Of a stretch of DNA of 64,000 nucleotides, positions 8,320 through 16,927 are shown one piece after another. The notes below the pieces were generated by a model, which was not told the DNA's origin, did not search any database, and was given only the letters and a program-made list of their open reading frames with translations. Source of the stretch: JBBCJM01 sp037190175 (GTDB lineage: Bacteria > Pseudomonadota > Alphaproteobacteria > Rhodobacterales > Rhodobacteraceae); the NCBI GenBank assembly GCA_037190175.1, contig JBBCJM010000065.1, forward strand, positions 47,080-111,079, in the 5' to 3' direction. Made by a program: the position numbers and the translations under genes. Each line of letters opens with the position of its first letter. Within the stretch, counting starts at the first letter, position 1.

Positions 8320-9745
8320 GCGTCTGCGCGGCGAGCGCGGCCGCCCCTTCGATCCCCATCAGGTTCACGATCCCCACCACGGTGATCGCCGCGGCCAGCA
8401 CCATGGCCGCCCATTGCACCCCGTCGGGCCGCGCCTCCACCGGATCGGTCTCGGCCCCGAAGTACATCAGGTACACGATGCGCAGGTAGTAGAAGGCCCC
8501 GATGACGCTGGAGATCACCCCGGCCACGGCCAGCCAGGCCATCCCCCCGTCCACCGCCGCCTTCAGCACCGCGACCTTGGCGAAGAAGCCGATCATCGGC
8601 GGCACCCCGGCCAGCGAGAACAGCAGCACCAGCAAGGCCAGCGCCGGCAAGGGTGCGCGGTTCGACAGCATGGCCAGCCCGGCGAGATCGGCGGTCGGCC
8701 GCCCCCCCCGCTCCATCGCCAGGATGAAGGCGAAGGTGCCCACGTTCATCACCACATAGATCGCCATGTAGACCAGCATCGCCTGCACCCCCTCGGCGGT
8801 GCCCGCGGCCAGCCCCATCAGCGCGAAACCCATGTGGGCGATCGAGGAATAGGCCATCAGCCGCTTGAAGTCGCGCTGCCCGATCGCCGCGATGGCGCCC
8901 AGGAACATCGAGGCCACCGACAAGGCCGCCAGCACCTGCCCCCAGTCGCCCGGGATGCGGCCGAAGGCGTCGTGCACCAGCCGGCCCAGCAGCACCATCG
9001 CCGCCACCTTGGGCGCGGTGGCGAAGAAGGCGGTCACCGGGGTGGGCGAACCCTCGTAGACATCCGGGGTCCACATGTGGAAGGGCGCGGCCGAGACCTT
9101 GAAGGCCAGCGCCGAGAGCATGAAGACCAGGCCGATCAGCAGCCCCACCGGCGCGCCGTCGTTCAGCGTCGACAGGATCCCGGCGAAGGAGGTGGTGCCG
9201 GCATAGCCATAGGCCAGCGAGGCGCCGTAGAGCAGCAGGCCCGAGCCCAGCGCGCCCAGCACGAAATACTTCAATCCCGCCTCGGTGGACTTCACGCTGT
9301 CGCGCCGCATCGCCGCGATGACGTAGAGCGCCAGCGACTGCAGCTCCAGCCCCATGTAGAGCGCCATCAGGTCGGCGGCCGCCACCATGACCATCATGCC
9401 CAGCACGGCCAGCGCCACCAGCACCGGGAACTCGAAACGGTCGAGGCCGCGGCGGGCCATGAAGCCCTGGCTCATCGCCAGCACCGCGGCGGCCGAGACC
9501 AGCACGGCCACCTTGCCGAACCGCGCCAGCGGATCGTCCACCAGCAGGCCCCCGAAGACCGGGCGCGCGCCGGTGCCCGCGGTGCCGATCCAGAAGGCCA
9601 GCACCAGCATGACCGCCACGGTCAGCCAGGTCAGCGGGCCCGTCAGCCGGTCCTTGCCGGCCCAGACCCCCAGCATCAGCGCCGCCATGGCATAGAGCGC
9701 CAGCAGGATCTCGGGCAGGGCAATGGTGAAATCGGCAGAAGTCAT
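8309..9745 (-). CDS. nuoN: NADH-quinone oxidoreductase subunit N
   Basis: A 478-residue inner-membrane antiporter-like subunit of complex I, one of three homologous proton-pumping subunits (L, M, N). It has about 14 hydrophobic segments and the Mrp-type core motifs SLALYVIAAMRRDSVKSTEAG and FHMWTPDVYEGSPTPVTAFF, carrying the helix-breaking prolines and channel lysines expected of the family. It begins 10 bases after nuoM and overlaps birA. It is the last nuo gene of the operon. Length and motifs are normal. Confidence 0.97.
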   Translation of the reverse strand: MTSADFTIALPEILLALYAMAALMLGVWAGKDRLTGPLTWLTVAVMLVLAFWIGTAGTGARPVFGGLLVDDPLARFGKVAVLVSAAAVLAMSQGFMARRGLDRFEFPVLVALAVLGMMVMVAAADLMALYMGLELQSLALYVIAAMRRDSVKSTEAGLKYFVLGALGSGLLLYGASLAYGYAGTTSFAGILSTLNDGAPVGLLIGLVFMLSALAFKVSAAPFHMWTPDVYEGSPTPVTAFFATAPKVAAMVLLGRLVHDAFGRIPGDWGQVLAALSVASMFLGAIAAIGQRDFKRLMAYSSIAHMGFALMGLAAGTAEGVQAMLVYMAIYVVMNVGTFAFILAMERGGRPTADLAGLAMLSNRAPLPALALLVLLFSLAGVPPMIGFFAKVAVLKAAVDGGMAWLAVAGVISSVIGAFYYLRIVYLMYFGAETDPVEARPDGVQWAAMVLAAAITVVGIVNLMGIEGAAALAAQTLVR

Positions 9746-9755
9746 CGCGCGCCCC

Positions 9756-11294
<1,539 letters not shown>

Positions 11295-13385
11295 TTACTC
11301 GGCACCCCCGGCGAGCGTCATCCAGGTCATCAGGATGGCGATCCCGATCACCATGGCGAAGGCATAGGTGAAGATGTAGCCCGACTGCACCCGGGCCGCG
11401 GCCCGCGTCAGCCGGGGGATGAGCCCCATGGCCAGCCCGTTGATCGAGCCGTCGATCACCGCGCCGTCGCCCTTCTTCCACAGGAACCGCGCCGCCCACA
11501 TCGAGGGCCGCACGATCAGCCAGTGATAGATCTCGTCGAAATACCACTTGTTGAGCAGGAACAGGTACAGCGGCCGCTGCTGCGCCGCCAGCCGCCCGGG
11601 CAGGTCGGGCCGGCGGATGTAGAACTGGAACGCCAGCCCCAGCCCCAAGAGCATGGCGACGAAGGGCGAGACCTTGACCCAGGCCGGCACGTAATGCGCG
11701 TCGTGGATCACGTGGTTCTCGGGGCCGAAGAACACCGCCCCCGCGGGAGCCACCGCCGGGGTATCGGCATGGGCCTCGACTTCGCCCTCGGCGGGCGCCT
11801 CGGCCTCGCCATGCGCCTGCGCGGCCTCGATGCCGAACCAGGTGCGCAGTTTCGCCTCGTCGCCGAAGAACACCCCGTACCAGATCATGCCCGAGAACAC
11901 CGCCCCCAGCCCCAGCACCGCCAGCGGCACCAGCATGACCTTCGGGCTCTCGTGCGGCACATGGGCGTGGTGGTCGCCGTGATGCTCCCCGTGGCCATGG
12001 TCGTCATGATGCGCCTTCCACCGCGGCGCGCCGTAGAAGGTCAGGAACATCAGCCGCCAAGAGTAGAACGAGGTCATGAAGGCCGCGATCACCAAGAGCC
12101 AGAAGGCCCCCTCCGACCCCACGAAGGCGCTCTCGATCACCGCGTCCTTGGACAGGTAGCCGGCGAAGCCGATGGTGGTCAGCGGGATCCCCACCCCGGT
12201 GATCGCCAGCGTGCCCACCAGCATGGCCCAGAAGGTCCAGGGGATGTGCTTCCGCAGGCCGCCGTAGTTGCGCATGTCCTGCTCGTGATGCGTGGCATGG
12301 ATCACCGAGCCGGCGCCCAGGAACAGCATCGCCTTGAAGAAGGCATGGGTGAAGAGGTGGAACATGGCCACCGGATAGGCCCCCACCCCGGCCGCCACGA
12401 ACATGTAGCCCAGCTGCGAACAGGTGGAATAGGCGATCACCCGCTTGATGTCGTTCTGCACGAGACCGACCGTGGCGGCGAAGAAGGCCGTCGCCGCCCC
12501 GATGGCGGTCACGAACAGCAGCGCGTTCGGCGCATATTCCATGATCGGCGACATGCGGCAGACCAGGAACACCCCGGCGGTCACCATGGTCGCCGCATGG
12601 ATCAGCGCCGAGACCGGCGTCGGCCCCTCCATCGCGTCGGGCAGCCAGGTGTGCAGGAAGAGCTGCGCCGATTTCCCCATCGCCCCGATGAACAGCAGCA
12701 CCGAGATCAGCTCGGCCGCGTTCCAGTCGGTCCACAGGAAGCGGATCGAGCTTTCCGCCAGCATCGGCCCGGCCGCGAAGATGTCCTCGAAGTTCAGGCT
12801 GTCGGTCATCACGAACAGCCCGAACATCCCCAATGCGAAGCCGAAGTCGCCCACCCGGTTGACGATGAAGGCCTTCATCGCCGCGGCATTGGCGCTGTGC
12901 TTGCGGTAGTAGAAGCCGATCAGCAGGTAGGAGGCGACGCCCACCCCCTCCCAGCCGAAGAAGATCTGCACGATGTTGTCGCCCGTCACCAGCATCAGCA
13001 TGGTGAAGGTGAAGAACGACAGATAGGCGAAGAACCGGGCCTTGTAGTGCTCGCCCGGCTTCCAGTTCTCGTCATGCGCCATGTAGCCGAAGCTGTAGAG
13101 GTGCACGAGCGCCGAGACGGTGTTGACCACCACCAGCATGATCGCGGTCAGCCGGTCCAGCCGGATGGTCCAGTCCACCGACAGGGTGCCGCTCTCGATC
13201 CATTTCAGCAGGGTGATGTGCTGCGTCACCCCGTCGAAGCTCAGGAAGATGATCCAGGACAGGAAGGCGCCCAGGAACACCAGCCCCGTGGCGATGGCCT
13301 GCCCCGCCGTCTCGCCGATCCACCGCCAGCCGAAGCCGCAGACGAGCGCGCCGATGATGGGCGCGAAGAGGATGATCTGGGTCAT
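11295..13385 (-). CDS. nuoL: NADH-quinone oxidoreductase subunit L, with His-rich loop
   Basis: A 696-residue distal proton-pumping subunit of complex I (ND5 homologue) with the long C-terminal lateral helix that braces the membrane arm. Family motifs include WEGVGVASYLLIGFYY, LFLHTWLPDAMEGPTPVSAL and TCSQLGYMFVAAG. Around residues 455-478 a loop between helices is extremely His/Asp-rich (KAHHDDHGHGEHHGDHHAH), and about 60 residues later a second insert is Ala/Glu/His-rich (QAHGEAEAPAEGEVEAHAD). Both lie before the lateral helix and could be metal- or lipid-facing extra-membrane loops. nuoK ends 3 bases upstream. Confidence 0.97.
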   Translation of the reverse strand: MTQIILFAPIIGALVCGFGWRWIGETAGQAIATGLVFLGAFLSWIIFLSFDGVTQHITLLKWIESGTLSVDWTIRLDRLTAIMLVVVNTVSALVHLYSFGYMAHDENWKPGEHYKARFFAYLSFFTFTMLMLVTGDNIVQIFFGWEGVGVASYLLIGFYYRKHSANAAAMKAFIVNRVGDFGFALGMFGLFVMTDSLNFEDIFAAGPMLAESSIRFLWTDWNAAELISVLLFIGAMGKSAQLFLHTWLPDAMEGPTPVSALIHAATMVTAGVFLVCRMSPIMEYAPNALLFVTAIGAATAFFAATVGLVQNDIKRVIAYSTCSQLGYMFVAAGVGAYPVAMFHLFTHAFFKAMLFLGAGSVIHATHHEQDMRNYGGLRKHIPWTFWAMLVGTLAITGVGIPLTTIGFAGYLSKDAVIESAFVGSEGAFWLLVIAAFMTSFYSWRLMFLTFYGAPRWKAHHDDHGHGEHHGDHHAHVPHESPKVMLVPLAVLGLGAVFSGMIWYGVFFGDEAKLRTWFGIEAAQAHGEAEAPAEGEVEAHADTPAVAPAGAVFFGPENHVIHDAHYVPAWVKVSPFVAMLLGLGLAFQFYIRRPDLPGRLAAQQRPLYLFLLNKWYFDEIYHWLIVRPSMWAARFLWKKGDGAVIDGSINGLAMGLIPRLTRAAARVQSGYIFTYAFAMVIGIAILMTWMTLAGGAE

Positions 13386-13388
13386 CGG

Positions 13389-13700
13389 TCAGCCCTTCAT
13401 CACGTTGGCGTCTTCGACATCGATGGTCCCGCGGTTGCGGAAGAAGCTCACGAGGATGGCAAGGCCGATGGCCGCCTCGGCCGCCGCCACGGTCAGCACG
13501 AACATGGTGAAGACCTGCCCCACCAGGTCGCCCAGATGCGCCGAGAAGGCCACGAGGTTGATGTTGACCGACAGCAGCATGAGTTCGATCGACATCAGGA
13601 TGACGATGACGTTCTTCCGGTTCAGGAAGATGCCGAAGATGCCGATGACGAACAGCGCCGCCGCCACGGTCAGGTAATGTTCCAGTCCCACGCTCACCAT
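13389..13700 (-). CDS. nuoK: NADH-quinone oxidoreductase subunit K
   Basis: A 103-residue membrane subunit of complex I (ND4L homologue) with three transmembrane helices. The family signature GIFGIFLNRKNVIVILMSIE, with the conserved Glu of helix II, and LLSVNINLVAFS are present, as is the terminal helix EAAIGLAILVSFFRNRGTIDVED. The ATG at 13700 gives MVSVGLEHYLT, matching the usual start. A 102-base region with a copy of the type 2 palindromic repeat separates it from the upstream accessory gene. Confidence 0.96.
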   Translation of the reverse strand: MVSVGLEHYLTVAAALFVIGIFGIFLNRKNVIVILMSIELMLLSVNINLVAFSAHLGDLVGQVFTMFVLTVAAAEAAIGLAILVSFFRNRGTIDVEDANVMKG

Positions 13701-13723
13701 CGTCGTCCCCTCCGGGTCTTTGG

Positions 13724-13823
13724 CCCGTTGTCGTTCCGTAGGGCGGGTTTCAACCCGCCGTCCCCGCCCGTGCCGGCAGGCCGAAGCCCGCCCCGATCTC
13801 TGCGCCGCAGCGCGTCTTTAGCG
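13724..13823. repeat. Type 2 intergenic repeat, copy A
   Basis: About 100 bases nearly identical to 14155-14256. The shared core is GTAGGGCGGGTTTCAACCCGCCGTC followed by a second hairpin half (GGC..GAAGCCCGCC) and a perfectly conserved 25-base tail ending GCGTCTTTAGCG. Hairpin one is GGCGGGTT-TC-AACCCGCC. This copy lacks the 4-base GTCC and has a degenerate second hairpin. The tail overlaps the end of the gene at 13818-14129 and supplies its TAA stop. Confidence 0.8.
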
Positions 13824-14129
13824 TCTCGCGTCGCCGCCCGCCAGTTCTCCCATCGACAGCGGCACCGCATGGTCGGTGAAGCTGCGCCATGTCGGATCGG
13901 TGCCATCGCAGAAACCGTCCTGCGGCCAGCGGATGCGACAGGCATGGTCGCGCGGATCCATCGGCCGGGTGACGGCGAGCCACCGGGAATCGGGATCGCT
14001 GCCGGCAATCCCGCCGCGCCCGTCGCCGGTCAGCCGGACCTCGGCCTGCACGACGCAAGGCACAGCCGCTAGCAGGGCCGCGCAAACCGCCCCCGCCGTC
14101 CACCCCCGCTGCCGTTCCGCCCTCGTCAC
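13818..14129 (-). CDS. Small exported Cys-containing protein (nuo accessory)
   Basis: A predicted exported protein of 103 residues. Residues about 11-29 form a signal peptide (AGAVCAALLAAVPCVVQAEV), leaving a mature domain of about 74 residues with two Cys (DHACRIRWPQDGFCDGTDP) that could form a disulphide in the periplasm. It is not recognised as a known family. It lies between nuoJ and nuoK in operon orientation, downstream of a second exported Cys protein. Its last codons and TAA stop fall inside repeat copy A, so the C-terminus may have been reshaped by the repeat. Function unknown; confidence is moderate because the gene is small. Confidence 0.5.
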   Translation of the reverse strand: MTRAERQRGWTAGAVCAALLAAVPCVVQAEVRLTGDGRGGIAGSDPDSRWLAVTRPMDPRDHACRIRWPQDGFCDGTDPTWRSFTDHAVPLSMGELAGGDARR

Positions 14130-14154
14130 CGTCCGTTCCCTCCGAGATCCCAGC

Positions 14155-14256
14155 CCCGTTATCGTTCCGTCCGTAGGGCGGGTTTCAACCCGCCGTCTTC
14201 GCCCGTGGTGGCGGGCTGAAGCCCGCCCTACTCTGCGCCGCAGCGCGTCTTTAGCG
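14155..14256. repeat. Type 2 intergenic repeat, copy B
   Basis: The more intact of two copies. It has two perfect hairpins, GGCGGGTT-TC-AACCCGCC and GGCGGGCT-GA-AGCCCGCC, inside an outer pair TAGGGCGGG/CCCGCCCTA, so the whole unit can also fold as one long stem. The tail overlaps the 3' end of the gene at 14251-14781 and supplies its TAA. It resembles widespread bacterial extragenic palindromes of the TAGGGCGGGTT type. Confidence 0.8.
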
Positions 14257-14781
14257 CCCGCCAGCCCCCGGCGAGCCGGGGTAGTGGAGCTTGCAGCCGC
14301 ATTCGAGCGGCAGGGGCCGGCCCTCCAGCGCGAAGCCTGCCGCCGCGATCTCGCCTGCCTCCAGCGGCGCCGCGGCGCGGGCGACGGTCGCGGGCGTCCG
14401 CGAGGGCAGCGCCTGCACCCGCGCCTCGAAGCGGTCGATCTTCGACTCGCCGGGCGCGTCCATCACCGACAGGCTCTCCGGCCCCGCCACCACCGCCCGG
14501 CCCGAGGCGCAGTCGGTCACCACCAGCCGGGCCTGCCAGTGACAGGCATTGCCCTCGAAAACCGGCTGGCTGACCCAGCCGTCGCCCAGATCCAACGCCA
14601 CCCCCAGCCCGACCATCCCGATCTCGGAGGTGCGGTAGCTGAGCGCGCAGCCCTCCCCCGGCACCGGGATCTCCGAGGGCTCGTGCGGCGCGGGCATGCA
14701 GGCCGCCGCAGGGGCGGCCAGCAGCGCCGCGCAGAGGCCGACCGCCCCCCGCACCCGCCGATCCCGCCGCCCTGCCGTCAT
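14251..14781 (-). CDS. Exported Cys-rich protein (nuo accessory)
   Basis: A predicted exported protein of 176 residues. An N-terminal basic stretch (TAGRRDRRVRG) and hydrophobic core (AVGLCAALLAAPAAACM) make a signal peptide, possibly with lipid attachment at the Cys following APAAA. The mature part has six further Cys, including CHWQARLVVTDCASG and a terminal LECGCKLHYPG, suggesting disulphides. No family was recognised. It lies after the 25-residue gene and before the 13818-14129 gene. Its TAA stop is provided by repeat copy B, as the neighbour's is by copy A. Co-orientation with nuo suggests a periplasmic role, unproven. Confidence 0.6.
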   Translation of the reverse strand: MTAGRRDRRVRGAVGLCAALLAAPAAACMPAPHEPSEIPVPGEGCALSYRTSEIGMVGLGVALDLGDGWVSQPVFEGNACHWQARLVVTDCASGRAVVAGPESLSVMDAPGESKIDRFEARVQALPSRTPATVARAAAPLEAGEIAAAGFALEGRPLPLECGCKLHYPGSPGAGGR

Positions 14782-14791
14782 CCCTGCCTCC

Positions 14792-14856
14792 GTAGGGTGG
14801 GCGGTCCGCCCACCATGCCTCGCGTCATCCGATGGTGGGCGGATCGCCCACCCTAC
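14792..14856. repeat. Palindromic repeat of type 1, second copy
   Basis: The arms GTAGGGTGGGCGG...CCACCAT and ATGGTGGGCGGAT...CCCTAC pair over 25 bases with one mismatch (14792-14816 with 14832-14856). It is the same family as the element at 4961-5028. It sits in the operon between the 25-residue gene and the 14251-14781 gene, and its right end provides the TAG stop of the 25-residue gene. Confidence 0.75.
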
Positions 14857-14930
14857 TTCTTCCGCCGCGTTCCCGCCCAGACCGCCACCGCGATGGCTAT
14901 CCCGATCGCGATCCAGACGGCGGGGTCCAT
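14853..14930 (-). CDS. Possible 25-residue single-helix membrane microprotein
   Basis: A short frame starting with ATG at 14930, one base after the nuoJ stop. It encodes 25 residues: MDPAVWIAIGIAIAVAVWAG followed by TRRKK. This is an ideal single transmembrane helix with a positive cytoplasmic tail, the architecture of many small complex-associated membrane proteins. Its stop TAG lies within the type 1 palindrome. Support is the tight coupling to nuoJ and the coherent topology. Against it are the tiny length and the lack of an independent Shine-Dalgarno site. No known subunit was matched. Confidence 0.4.
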   Translation of the reverse strand: MDPAVWIAIGIAIAVAVWAGTRRKK

Positions 14931-14931
14931 G

Positions 14932-15546
14932 TCACAACCCCTGCCCCGGCTTCACGTCCTTCAGCTCCAGCGCCTTGGCCGGGTCGCGCCACATCTGGGC
15001 CAGCACGTCCTGCCGCTTGATGCCGGTGCGGTGGCGCAGTGTCAGCAGGATGGCGCCCACCATGGCGACCAGCAGGATCAGCCCGGCCAGCTGGAACAGC
15101 AGGAAATACTTGTCATAAAGCAGCAGGCCCAGCGCCCGGGTGTTCTCGACCTCCGCCGGGTTCGGGGCCACCGCCTGCCGCAGCCCCAGCGCGCCGTCCG
15201 ACTGCACCCAGGCGCCATAGACCAGCCCGAACTGCATCAGGATCACCACCCCGATCAACAGCGCCACCGGCATGTAGCGCGCCATCTCGCCCTTCAGCGC
15301 GGCGAAATCCACGTCGAGCATCATCACCACGAACAGGAACAGCACCGCCACCGCGCCCACGTAGACGATGACCAGCAGCATCGCCACGAACTCCGCCCCC
15401 AGCAGCACGAAGAGCCCGGCGGAGGAGATGAAGGCCAGAATCAGCCACAAGACCCCATGCACCGGGTTGCGCGCCATGGTCATCAGGAGCCCCGCGGCCA
15501 CCGTGGTGATCGCAAAGACGTAGAACGCAAAATCCGCGACCGTCAT
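14932..15546 (-). CDS. nuoJ: NADH-quinone oxidoreductase subunit J
   Basis: A 204-residue membrane subunit of complex I (ND6 homologue) with five transmembrane helices. The conserved helix III stretch EFVAMLLVIVYVGAVAVLFL, the site of the pi-bulge that shifts during turnover, is intact, followed by FVVMMLDVDF. The C-terminal tail TGIKRQDVLAQMWRDPAKAL is typical of alphaproteobacteria. Its ATG overlaps the stop of the upstream carboxymuconolactone-decarboxylase-like gene by 4 bases (ATGA). Confidence 0.96.
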   Translation of the reverse strand: MTVADFAFYVFAITTVAAGLLMTMARNPVHGVLWLILAFISSAGLFVLLGAEFVAMLLVIVYVGAVAVLFLFVVMMLDVDFAALKGEMARYMPVALLIGVVILMQFGLVYGAWVQSDGALGLRQAVAPNPAEVENTRALGLLLYDKYFLLFQLAGLILLVAMVGAILLTLRHRTGIKRQDVLAQMWRDPAKALELKDVKPGQGL

Positions 15547-15956
15547 TCCGGTTTCTCCTTGTCGGTGGCGGAGAACACGCTCTGCGCGATCTCCAGCGCC
15601 TTCTGCATCGCGGGCAGGCCGCCGAACATCGACATCTGGTAGATGACCTCGGCGATCTCGCGCTGGGTGGCGCCGGCCTCCAGCGCATGGCGGACCGAGA
15701 GCTTCAGCTGCGGCTCGGCCTGCGCGCCCAGCACCGTCAGCGCGGCGATGGTGACCAGCATCCGGGTCTTGGCGTCCAGGCCTTCGCGGTTGAAGGTGCG
15801 GCCGAAGGCCATCTCCATGAAATCCTTCGACATCGTGGGGATCAGATCCTCGAACCCCGTGACCTTGAAGGTCTCGAGCGCGGGGTTGAAGGCGCGCGCC
15901 ATCTGCTGGGACTGTTCCAGCATCGACTGCATCATCCTGGTCCAGGCGTCGGTCAT
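15543..15956 (-). CDS. Carboxymuconolactone decarboxylase-like (AhpD fold) protein
   Basis: A 137-residue soluble helical protein. The central part DAKTRMLVTIAALTVLGAQAEP...HALEAGATQREIAEVIYQMSMFGG matches the carboxymuconolactone decarboxylase/AhpD fold. The protein has no Cys, so the CxxC redox motif of AhpD peroxidase reductases is absent and thiol chemistry is excluded. The first 40 residues are a separate amphipathic segment (MMQSMLEQSQQMARAFNPAL) reminiscent of helical scaffold proteins. It is coupled by ATGA overlaps to both the preceding small gene and nuoJ. Placement between nuoI and nuoJ is an accessory feature of this operon; function is unknown. Confidence 0.8.
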   Translation of the reverse strand: MTDAWTRMMQSMLEQSQQMARAFNPALETFKVTGFEDLIPTMSKDFMEMAFGRTFNREGLDAKTRMLVTIAALTVLGAQAEPQLKLSVRHALEAGATQREIAEVIYQMSMFGGLPAMQKALEIAQSVFSATDKEKPE

Positions 15957-16189
15957 ACCGGCATGTCCTCCACCAGGGTCTCGGTCGCCTCGTCGTCGGG
16001 CGGGGCGGCGGCCGCGGCCATGGCCGCCATCCAGCCCATCGGCCCGAAGGCGAGGCTCATCGCCAGCCAGGGGTTGCGCGCCGGGTCCATCATCGCGGCC
16101 CAGGGGCCGAGCCAGTCGGGCGCCTTCTGCGGGGCACAGGGATTGGGCGGCGTCATCGCCTGCATGGTCAGGAGCCAGGGGTTGATCAT
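15953..16189 (-). CDS. Small Met/Trp/Pro-rich hydrophobic protein (nuo accessory)
   Basis: A 78-residue protein of unusual composition: MINPWLLTMQAMTPPNPCAP at the start, several WxxM and PW motifs, a hydrophobic MSLAFGPMGWMAAMAAAAAP stretch that could be one membrane helix or amphipathic anchor, and an acidic tail. The repeated (N/D)PW segments (NPWLL, DWLGPW, NPWLAM) look like binding motifs. It is coupled by ATGA overlap to the downstream decarboxylase-like gene and starts 12 bases after nuoI. No family is known to me. It is likely real given the tight operon packing. Confidence 0.6.
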   Translation of the reverse strand: MINPWLLTMQAMTPPNPCAPQKAPDWLGPWAAMMDPARNPWLAMSLAFGPMGWMAAMAAAAAPPDDEATETLVEDMPV

Positions 16190-16201
16190 GGCGGCCTCCC
16201 C

Positions 16202-16696
16202 CTACCGATACGGCGCGTCGATCTCGAGGTTGCGGGCGATCTCGGCCTCCCACCTTTCGCCGTTCGCCAGGAGCTTCTCCTTGGTGTAGAACAGTTCCTC
16301 GCGGCTCTCGGTGGCGAATTCGAAGTTCGGCCCCTCCACGATGGCATCCACCGGGCAGGCCTCCTGGCAGAAGCCGCAGTAGATGCATTTCGTCATGTCG
16401 ATGTCGTAGCGGGTGGTGCGGCGGCTGCCGTCCTCGCGCGGCTCGGCGTCGATGGTGATCGCCTGCGCCGGGCAGACCGCCTCGCAGAGCTTGCAGGCGA
16501 TGCAGCGTTCCTCGCCGTTGGGATAGCGGCGCAGCGCGTGCTCGCCGCGGAAGCGGGGAGAGAGTGGGCCCTTCTCGTGCGGATAGTTGATCGTGGCCTT
16601 GGGGGCGAAGAAATACTTCATCCCCAGCGCGAAGCCCTTCAGGAAGTCCACCAGCAGGAAATAGCGCGTGGCGCGGGTCCAGTCGATTTGGGTCAT
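16202..16696 (-). CDS. nuoI: NADH-quinone oxidoreductase subunit I
   Basis: A 164-residue peripheral-arm subunit carrying two [4Fe-4S] clusters (N6a and N6b) that pass electrons toward NuoB. Two ferredoxin motifs are intact: RCIACKLCEAVCP and KCIYCGFCQEACP. The N-terminal amphipathic helices (YFLLVDFLKGFALGMKYFF) anchor it to the membrane arm. The start ATG at 16696 overlaps the upstream coiled-coil gene by 4 bases (ATGA). Length and sequence are typical. Confidence 0.97.
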   Translation of the reverse strand: MTQIDWTRATRYFLLVDFLKGFALGMKYFFAPKATINYPHEKGPLSPRFRGEHALRRYPNGEERCIACKLCEAVCPAQAITIDAEPREDGSRRTTRYDIDMTKCIYCGFCQEACPVDAIVEGPNFEFATESREELFYTKEKLLANGERWEAEIARNLEIDAPYR

Positions 16697-16926
16697 TGCT
16701 CGATCCCCAGCTTTTCTTCCACATGCTCGACGCGCTTGTCGATCTGGCCGATGACGGTGCTGAGGCCGAACACCATCATCGTATGGCCATGCAGTTCCGC
16801 CTTCACGTCCTTGAACTCGCCCCGCACCTCGGCCTTGAAGGAGGCGAAGTCGGCCCTCAGCGTTCCCAGGTCCTCACGGATCAGCCGCAGTTGCTCCAGC
16901 ACCAGGTTGTCCACGTTCTCGGCCAT
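16693..16926 (-). CDS. Small coiled-coil protein, paralogue 1 (between nuoH and nuoI)
   Basis: A 77-residue soluble, highly charged protein. The N-terminal motif ENVDNLVLEQLRLIREDLG is followed by heptad-like repeats and a C-terminal amphipathic segment KRVEHVEEKLG. A short hydrophobic interlude (TMMVFGLSTVIG) breaks the coil. It resembles the proteins at 20360-20584 and 20581-20832, which share the NLxLxxxRxIR-type start. It begins one base after the nuoH stop and overlaps nuoI by 4 bases, so it is very probably translated. Role unknown; oligomerisation through coiled coils is inferred. Confidence 0.65.
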   Translation of the reverse strand: MAENVDNLVLEQLRLIREDLGTLRADFASFKAEVRGEFKDVKAELHGHTMMVFGLSTVIGQIDKRVEHVEEKLGIEQ

Positions 16927-16927
16927 C

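Noticed and set aside
7324..8489. Long open frames opposite coaX, birA and nuoN
   Set aside because: Low-complexity, His/Gln/Arg-rich translations without family motifs, as expected for antisense frames in very GC-rich DNA; the sense genes are certain.
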